From the NCBI GenBank assembly GCA_030425945.1, contig JAUHZL010000067.1:1-10110 (forward strand): DNA of 10,110 nucleotides, given 5' to 3'. The position numbers and the translations under genes are program-made. This DNA is from Alphaproteobacteria bacterium. GTDB lineage: Bacteria > Pseudomonadota > Alphaproteobacteria > Rhodobacterales > Rhodobacteraceae. Positions 1 through 4,191 of the stretch are shown here, piece by piece. The number at the start of each line of letters is the position of its first letter. Within the stretch, counting starts at the first letter, position 1. Below the pieces are notes generated by a model. It saw only the letters and a program-made list of their open reading frames with translations, was not told the origin of the DNA and ran no database searches.

Positions 1-24
1 CCTGTGTCGCAGGCATGCGTTTTG

Positions 25-53
25 TTTCAATTCCGGGCCCTTGGCCCTATGTA
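25..53 (+). promoter_or_regulatory. Possible weak promoter of ribA
   Basis: A TATGTA hexamer at 48-53 could be a -10 element. TTTCAA at 25-30, 17 bp upstream, is the best-placed -35 candidate but matches TTGACA at only three positions. The preferred ribA start is at 81, so the leader would be short. No FMN-riboswitch-like sequence is visible in the 80 bases available. The call rests on hexamer resemblance alone and is weak. Confidence 0.25.
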
Positions 54-80
54 GCGGAAAAGATCAGGCCGGACGGGCGG

Positions 81-1166
81 ATGAGCGACCTTTCACCAGA
101 TGCAGCCGAACTGCTCGCCCGGGCGCGAAGCGACCTGCGCATGGGCCTGCCGATCGTTCTGGCCGGCGAGGGGCGGCGGATCATGGCGCTGGCCGCCGAG
201 ACCGTGCAGCCGACCCGGTTTGCCGCGCTCCAGGCGCTGGGCGGCGGACTGACGCTGGCCATCACCGCGCGCCGTGCCGAGACCCTGAAGGCCCGCGCCT
301 ATGACGGCGACCTCGCGCGGGTCGCCGTGCCCGACGACGCCGCGCCCGGCTGGGTGCGGGCCGTGGCGGACCCGGGCAGCGACCTGTCCACCCCTATGAA
401 AGGGCCGTTCCGCTGCCGGCGCGACGGGGCGGCGGACCTCGAACGCGCGGCGGTGCAGATCGCCAAGGACGCTCGGCTTCTTCCGGCCGTGCTGACCCGG
501 GACATGCCCTTCGGACTGTCCATCGACGGGCTGACGACGCTGGACCTCGTCGACCTGACCCAGCTGCTGGGTCATGGCGCGCCGCTGCGTCCCGTGGTGT
601 CGGCGCGGGTGCCGCTGGCCGCGTCCGAGGCGGGGCGGGTGCATGTCTTCCGCCCCGACGATGGCGGCGAGGAACATTACGCGGTCGAGATCGGCGATCC
701 GCCGCGCGACCTTCCGGTTCTGGCCCGCCTGCATTCGGCCTGCTTCACCGGCGACCTGCTCGGCAGCCTGAAATGCGACTGCGGCCCGCAACTGCGCGGT
801 GCGCTGGCACAGATGGGGGCGGAGGGCGCGGGGGTGCTGCTTTACCTCAACCAGGAGGGGCGCGGCATCGGGCTGGCCAACAAGATGCGTGCCTACGCGT
901 TGCAGGACCAGGGCTTCGACACGGTCGAGGCAAATCACCGTCTGGGATTCGAGGATGACGAGCGGGACTTTCGCCTCGGCTCGGACATTCTCAAGCGGAT
1001 GGGATTCGGTGCCGTCCGGCTGATGACCAACAATCCGGCAAAGCTGGCGATGATGCAGGCGCAAGGCATTGCGGTGGTCGAGCGGGTGCCGCTGATCCTT
1101 GGCGAGACGCCGCAGAACGCCGCATATCTGGCAACCAAGGCAAAGAAGTCGGGACATCTCCTGTGA
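81..1166 (+). CDS. ribA: GTP cyclohydrolase II with a degenerate DHBP-synthase-like N-terminal domain
   Basis: RibA opens the ring of GTP, releasing formate and pyrophosphate, to give the first riboflavin pathway intermediate in the cytoplasm. With the ATG at 81 the protein has 361 residues. The C-terminal half (about 190-361) carries the family signature: zinc cysteines C221, C232 and C234 (HSACFTGD, then KCDCG), the NQEGRGIGL loop, the D293-E294-R295 triad matching the E. coli D126/R128 region, and TNNPAKL near the end. Residues about 5-185 align by eye with DHBP synthase (RibB), but the acidic DRENEGD loop and the GHTEA motif are missing, so this half is probably not a working RibB. The family start pattern (MSDLSPDAAELLARARSDLRMG) favours 81. 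An in-frame ATG at 15 would add 22 unconvincing residues. The next gene overlaps its stop, suggesting co-translation. Confidence 0.93.
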   Translation: MSDLSPDAAELLARARSDLRMGLPIVLAGEGRRIMALAAETVQPTRFAALQALGGGLTLAITARRAETLKARAYDGDLARVAVPDDAAPGWVRAVADPGSDLSTPMKGPFRCRRDGAADLERAAVQIAKDARLLPAVLTRDMPFGLSIDGLTTLDLVDLTQLLGHGAPLRPVVSARVPLAASEAGRVHVFRPDDGGEEHYAVEIGDPPRDLPVLARLHSACFTGDLLGSLKCDCGPQLRGALAQMGAEGAGVLLYLNQEGRGIGLANKMRAYALQDQGFDTVEANHRLGFEDDERDFRLGSDILKRMGFGAVRLMTNNPAKLAMMQAQGIAVVERVPLILGETPQNAAYLATKAKKSGHLL

Positions 1167-1672
1167 TCCACGCGCATCCGCTCGACCTGGTCGTGACGCC
1201 GACCGGGCTGCGTTTCATGGGGCGTCGCTTCCCCTGCACGATCGGGCGCGGCGGCATCGTGCGGCGCAAACGCGAGGGGGACGGGGCCACGCCCGCGGGG
1301 ATGCACCGGCTGATCGGGATGCTCTACCGGCCCGACCGGATGGCACGGCCGGCCCGCTGGGCAATTCCGATCCGGCCGCGCGACCTGTGGTCCGACGATC
1401 CGCGCGACCAGGACTACAACCTGATGGTCACCGCGCCGCACGGCTATTCCGCGGAACGGCTGCGACGGGCGGATCGGCTCTATGACCTGGTGATCCTGAC
1501 CGGCTACAACTGGCCCTCGGCCGAAAAGGGTGCGGGGTCCGCGATCTTCCTGCACCGCTGGCGCGCGCCGGGGGTGCCGACGGCGGGATGCGTCGGACTC
1601 GACCCGCGCGACCTCGCCTGGATCGCGCCGCGCCTGACCTACCGGACGCGGCTGATCGTGCCTCAACCGTAG
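1163..1672 (+). CDS. L,D-transpeptidase (YkuD-fold) family protein without signal peptide
   Basis: This 169-residue protein resembles the compact COG3786-type branch of the YkuD/ErfK family, whose members form or edit 3-3 peptidoglycan cross-links using a catalytic cysteine. The visible catalytic region is GSAIFLHRW with H131, followed by PTAGCVGLD with C143. The common S/T-HGC motif is TAGC here. The N-terminus (MIHAHPLDLVVTPTG) has no hydrophobic signal sequence, so export and true substrate are uncertain. The GTG start overlaps the ribA TGA (GTGA), with GGGA at 1151-1154 as a possible ribosome binding site, so translation is probably coupled to ribA. The 3' end overlaps the convergent yggS stop by 10 bp. 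The family call is good; the reaction and cellular site are inferred. Confidence 0.82.
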   Translation: MIHAHPLDLVVTPTGLRFMGRRFPCTIGRGGIVRRKREGDGATPAGMHRLIGMLYRPDRMARPARWAIPIRPRDLWSDDPRDQDYNLMVTAPHGYSAERLRRADRLYDLVILTGYNWPSAEKGAGSAIFLHRWRAPGVPTAGCVGLDPRDLAWIAPRLTYRTRLIVPQP

Positions 1673-2316
1673 TCGCGTTCACCGAAGATCGCGCTGCCGA
1701 CCCGAACATGGGTCGCGCCCTGGGCAATCGCGGTCTCGAAATCGGCGGACATCCCCATCGACAGCCCGGCGAGGCCGTTGCGTCTGGCCAGCTTCGCGAG
1801 CAGGGCGAAATGGAGGCTGGGCTCCTCGTCGACGGGCGGAATGCACATCAGGCCCAGCACCGGCAGGTCCAGCGCGCGGCAGGTGGCGACGAAGGCGCCG
1901 GTCTCCTCCGGCAGGACCCCGGCCTTCTGCGGCTCTTTCCCGGTGTTGACCTGCAGGAAGAGGTCCGGCGAGGTCCCCCGCTCTTGCGCGAGATCCGCCA
2001 GCTTGCGGGCCAGCTTGTCCCGGTCGACCGAATGGATCACGTCGAACAGCTCGACCGCGGCGCGGGCCTTGTTGGTCTGGAGCGGACCGAGAAGGTGAAG
2101 CTCCGTGCCGGGAAAGCGGGCGCGGAAGTCGGGCCATTTGCCCTGCGCCTCCTGCACCTTGTTCTCGCCGAAGACGCGGTGCCCAGCCTCCAGCACGGCC
2201 TCGACCCGGTCGAGCGGCTGGACCTTCGACACGGCGATCAGCGTGACCGACCCTTCGGGACGTCCACAGCGGGTTTCTTCGGCGCGGATGCGGGCGGTGA
2301 TGTCGGACAGGCTCAT
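1663..2316 (-). CDS. yggS: YggS/PLPBP-family pyridoxal 5'-phosphate homeostasis protein
   Basis: This 217-residue cytoplasmic protein belongs to the YggS/PROSC (PLPBP) family. These are single-domain PLP-binding barrels that keep vitamin B6 and amino-acid pools balanced and have no firmly known catalysis. Family marks in order are LIAVSKVQP with the PLP lysine K31, FGENKVQEA at 49-57, HLLGPLQTNK at 74-83, LMCIPP, GLSMGMSADFETAI around 184-197, and RVGSAIFGER at 205-214, which closes the phosphate-binding site. The length is close to the usual 220-235. The ATG lies 80 bp downstream of the porin stop, beyond a terminator, so it probably has its own promoter, which I cannot identify. The Shine-Dalgarno match is weak. 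Its stop overlaps the convergent L,D-transpeptidase gene. Confidence 0.93.
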   Translation of the reverse strand: MSLSDITARIRAEETRCGRPEGSVTLIAVSKVQPLDRVEAVLEAGHRVFGENKVQEAQGKWPDFRARFPGTELHLLGPLQTNKARAAVELFDVIHSVDRDKLARKLADLAQERGTSPDLFLQVNTGKEPQKAGVLPEETGAFVATCRALDLPVLGLMCIPPVDEEPSLHFALLAKLARRNGLAGLSMGMSADFETAIAQGATHVRVGSAIFGERDYG

Positions 2317-2349
2317 GGCATCGCTCTGCCAGAGACCCCCGGAAATGAA

Positions 2350-2374
2350 AAGAGCGGGCGCAAGGCCCGCTCTT
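2350..2374 (-). terminator. Rho-independent terminator of the porin gene
   Basis: A perfect 10-bp stem (2350-2359 with 2365-2374) closes a 5-base loop. Read on the minus strand, the stem ends in CTCTT and is followed by TTCATTTCC, a U-rich tail. It starts 22 bp beyond the porin stop. A second small hairpin (2384-2388 with 2393-2397, 4-base loop) lies at the stop codon and may protect the 3' end of the message. Strand and position fit ending a highly expressed porin transcript before yggS. Confidence 0.85.
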
Positions 2375-2396
2375 CCCGATCTGATCCCGTGAGGGA

Positions 2397-3332
2397 TTAG
2401 AAGGTGAACTTGATACCAAAGTCGTAAGCGCTGCCCTTGGTGGTGTTCGTAGCGTCAGTGTCCGTCTCGGTAACCCAGCCACCTTCAAGAGCGGCACCGC
2501 CGCCGAGGTCGTAGGTAACACCAATGCCACCTGCGGTGTTAGTATCGGCTGCAGCGCCAGTCAGGGTGGTGCGGTTCTGGCGATAGAACGCATCAATGGT
2601 GATGGCATCGAAGGTGTACGCCATACCAACACCTGCCGTCGTGCGGGTGCTAACGGTGCGCGTACCGCCCGAGCCATAGATGCCCTTCAGGGTAACATCA
2701 CCAAAGTCGTAGGCCACGGACGCCACAGTGAAGTAGCTATCGTTGCCAACGCCGCTCGACTGTTCGGTACCGACAGCCATCACAAGGTCGCCGATGGTGT
2801 ATTTCACACCAGCGGATGCCACGGTCTGGCCAGTCGGGACATCAGTGCTCGGGTTCGATGCCGAAGCAGAGACGACGAAGTCGCCGATGGTGTAATCAAA
2901 GCGCGCAGTCGGGCGGTTTGCAGCCGCATTGGCGAGGTACCCAACCTCGTTCATGCCACCCAGACCGGTCAGACCAACCTCGTTGAGATCGCCGACGACG
3001 CTTTCGGCTGCACCAGAAGTGTCGCCCATGGTCACACGCATACCGCTGTACTCAGCGAAAACGCTACCAGCCGTGCCGGCCGCAGCGCCAGCAGCGTTAT
3101 CTGCCCGGAACGAACCGCCGAATGCGAGACCGGCGTCGGTCTGGCCCGAACCGGTGAACGTTGCGCGGATGCGGCTGGTGAACTGGGGAGTGCTCTCTTT
3201 GACGGCTGCAGTGGAAGTGTCTTCCTGCGCCGAGATAACGCCCATGCGACCGTCGCCGGTCAGGCTCATGTCCGCAGATGCCATCGCCGTGGTGGCGAGC
3301 AGAGCGGTCGAAGCGATGAGAAGCTTTTTCAT
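2397..3332 (-). CDS. Outer-membrane porin (Rhodobacter-type general porin)
   Basis: This 311-residue precursor has a classical Sec signal peptide: two lysines, a hydrophobic core, and likely cleavage after MASA at residue 20. The mature part (DMSLTGDGRMGV onward) is rich in Gly, Thr, Ala, Val and aromatics in the alternating pattern of beta strands. It ends in GIKFTF with a C-terminal Phe, the mark recognised by the BAM machinery. Length and N-terminus resemble the trimeric 16-strand porins of Rhodobacter (gram-negative porin family, PF13609-like), which pass small hydrophilic solutes. GAGGG at 3340-3344 lies 7 bp before the ATG, a strong ribosome binding site. A terminator follows. Codons ending in T or A (GGT, GTT, GCT, GCA) are commoner than in flanking genes, which could reflect high expression or exchange of porin alleles. 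Pore specificity cannot be read from the sequence. Confidence 0.92.
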   Translation of the reverse strand: MKKLLIASTALLATTAMASADMSLTGDGRMGVISAQEDTSTAAVKESTPQFTSRIRATFTGSGQTDAGLAFGGSFRADNAAGAAAGTAGSVFAEYSGMRVTMGDTSGAAESVVGDLNEVGLTGLGGMNEVGYLANAAANRPTARFDYTIGDFVVSASASNPSTDVPTGQTVASAGVKYTIGDLVMAVGTEQSSGVGNDSYFTVASVAYDFGDVTLKGIYGSGGTRTVSTRTTAGVGMAYTFDAITIDAFYRQNRTTLTGAAADTNTAGGIGVTYDLGGGAALEGGWVTETDTDATNTTKGSAYDFGIKFTF

Positions 3333-3373
3333 CGATTTTCCCTCGTGTGTGTCACGTGTGTTTCAAGGTGCAC

Positions 3374-3395
3374 CCCAGCCCATCGACCGGCTGGG
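3374..3395 (-). promoter_or_regulatory. Stem-loop in the porin 5' leader
   Basis: A perfect 7-bp stem (CCCAGCC at 3374-3380 with GGCTGGG at 3389-3395) closes an 8-base loop about 40 bp before the porin start. Stable leader hairpins are known to lengthen the life of outer-membrane protein messages such as E. coli ompA. A similar role here is inference, and it requires transcription to start upstream of 3395. Confidence 0.4.
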
Positions 3396-3543
3396 AATGC
3401 CCTTGTGTCATGCTTTCGCCCTTTGAATGCAAGCTGACCCCGGGGGCGTGCAGTCCGAGGGGGTCGCGTTGGTGCAAACATGACACAGTGATCCACAGCG
3501 CCCCGCAGCAACGCCCTTATAGAGGTATGGGAAAACGCTTGTT

Positions 3544-3560
3544 CCGAGGGGTCCCCTCGG
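3544..3560 (+). promoter_or_regulatory. Perfect 8-bp inverted repeat upstream of the DUF3576 gene
   Basis: CCGAGGGG and CCCCTCGG flank a single central T, 40 bp before the ATG at 3601. As DNA it could bind a dimeric regulator. As RNA it would fold with a 5-base loop if the two innermost pairs open. No U-run follows on either strand, so it is not a terminator. Its right arm can also pair with the ribosome binding region at 3587-3593. Confidence 0.4.
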
Positions 3561-3600
3561 GTAGGACACGAAAAAACAGGCAGTTGCCCGAGGCGACCTC

Positions 3601-4089
3601 ATGAGCACCAGACTCCTTCGAATCCCGGTCCTGATCGGCCTCCTCCTGACGCTGACCGCCTGCGGCAGCGGCCTCATCCGGCCGGCCGGCTTGCGGACCC
3701 AGGAGGACGAGCAGCGCCTCGCGCGCATCGGCCAGGAGCCGCAGCGCGAGACGATCTGGGACCTGTTCAATCCGGCCGACAATCCGAACACCACCGTCGA
3801 GGTGAACAAGTACCTCTGGGTCGCGGCGCAGGATATTCTCGACTTCATGCCGATCGAGGCGGTCGACCCGTTCACCGGCGTCATCGTCTACGGCTACGGC
3901 ACCCCGCCCGGCGGCGGCACCTCCTACCGGGCGACCGTCTACGTGCAGGACCCGGCGCTGGAAGCCCGGTCGATCCGCGTCGCGCTGGCGACTCGCGGCG
4001 GCCCGGTTCCGCGGGCCACGGCGCGCGCCATCGAGGACGCGATCCTGACCCGCGCCCGGCAGCTTCGCATCCAGGACCGCGGCCTCTGA
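3601..4089 (+). CDS. DUF3576 domain lipoprotein, function unknown
   Basis: This 162-residue protein begins with a lipoprotein signal: basic N-terminus, LLLTLTAC lipobox and C21 as the lipidated cysteine. It should be anchored in a membrane facing the periplasm. The remainder matches what I recall of the alphaproteobacterial DUF3576 family: VNKYLWVAAQDILDFMPI around residues 64-81, then DPFTGVIVYGYGTPPG, and a beta-rich RATVYVQD segment. No catalytic motif is visible. A GAGG at 3590-3593 lies 7 bp before the ATG. The gene sits directly upstream of leuS on the same strand but is separated by a hairpin terminator. Proximity to leuS-lptE might hint at envelope work, but that is guesswork. Lipoprotein call strong, DUF number fairly sure, function unknown. 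Confidence 0.85.
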   Translation: MSTRLLRIPVLIGLLLTLTACGSGLIRPAGLRTQEDEQRLARIGQEPQRETIWDLFNPADNPNTTVEVNKYLWVAAQDILDFMPIEAVDPFTGVIVYGYGTPPGGGTSYRATVYVQDPALEARSIRVALATRGGPVPRATARAIEDAILTRARQLRIQDRGL

Positions 4090-4141
4090 GGTCCGTCCGG
4101 CGGCGCGGTCTGGACCTGACCGCCGCCCCCCGCTAAACCCG

Positions 4142-4170
4142 CGCCGGGCCAGTCGGTCCGGCGTTTTTCT
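4142..4170 (+). terminator. Rho-independent terminator between the DUF3576 gene and leuS
   Basis: The stem 4142-4150 with 4155-4163 has nine pairs (one G-U) and a 4-base AGTC loop, followed by TTTTTCTTT at 4164-4172. It ends 20 bp or so before the leuS ATG. It can end the lipoprotein transcript or act as an attenuator for leuS. An upstream segment at 4095-4102 can pair with the left arm of this stem. Confidence 0.75.
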
Positions 4171-4191
4171 TTGCTGAGCGAGAGGTCGCGC

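Larger units (their letters stand above)
3333..3600. other. Divergent intergenic region between the porin and DUF3576 genes
   Basis: This 268-bp gap carries the control regions of two divergent genes. On the porin side it holds the GAGGG ribosome binding site, a leader hairpin at 3374-3395 and TGTGTCAYG copies at 3348-3356, 3404-3412 and (inverted) 3479-3487. On the lipoprotein side it holds a 17-bp palindrome at 3544-3560 and GAGG at 3590-3593. No pair of hexamers gives a convincing sigma-70 promoter on either strand. TTGCAT on the minus strand near 3426-3431 and CTATAA on the minus strand at 3517-3522 are the nearest candidates, and neither has a good partner. No small gene is supported. 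Confidence 0.6.

Noticed and set aside
1..16. A minus-strand ATG at 14-16 that could begin a divergent gene (MPATQ)
   Set aside because: Only five codons are visible and there is no ribosome binding site, so it cannot be told from chance.
15..80. A longer ribA with an in-frame ATG at 15
   Set aside because: The extra 22 residues do not resemble the family, the candidate -10 element lies inside them, and the family-like start MSDLSPDAAELL is at 81.
93..1157. A 354-codon minus-strand frame opposite ribA
   Set aside because: RibA catalytic and zinc motifs lie on the plus strand; the antisense protein has no recognisable features.
3489..3523. TGATCC at 3489-3494 followed by TATAGA at 3518-3523, recalling a Rhodobacter RpoE-type promoter
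   Set aside because: The spacer is about 23 bases, too long for the 17-18 expected, and the -10 match is imperfect.
4171..4191. A TTG start for leuS at 4171
   Set aside because: It lies in the terminator tail, lacks a ribosome binding site and adds seven residues not expected before MSRYEPQAVE.
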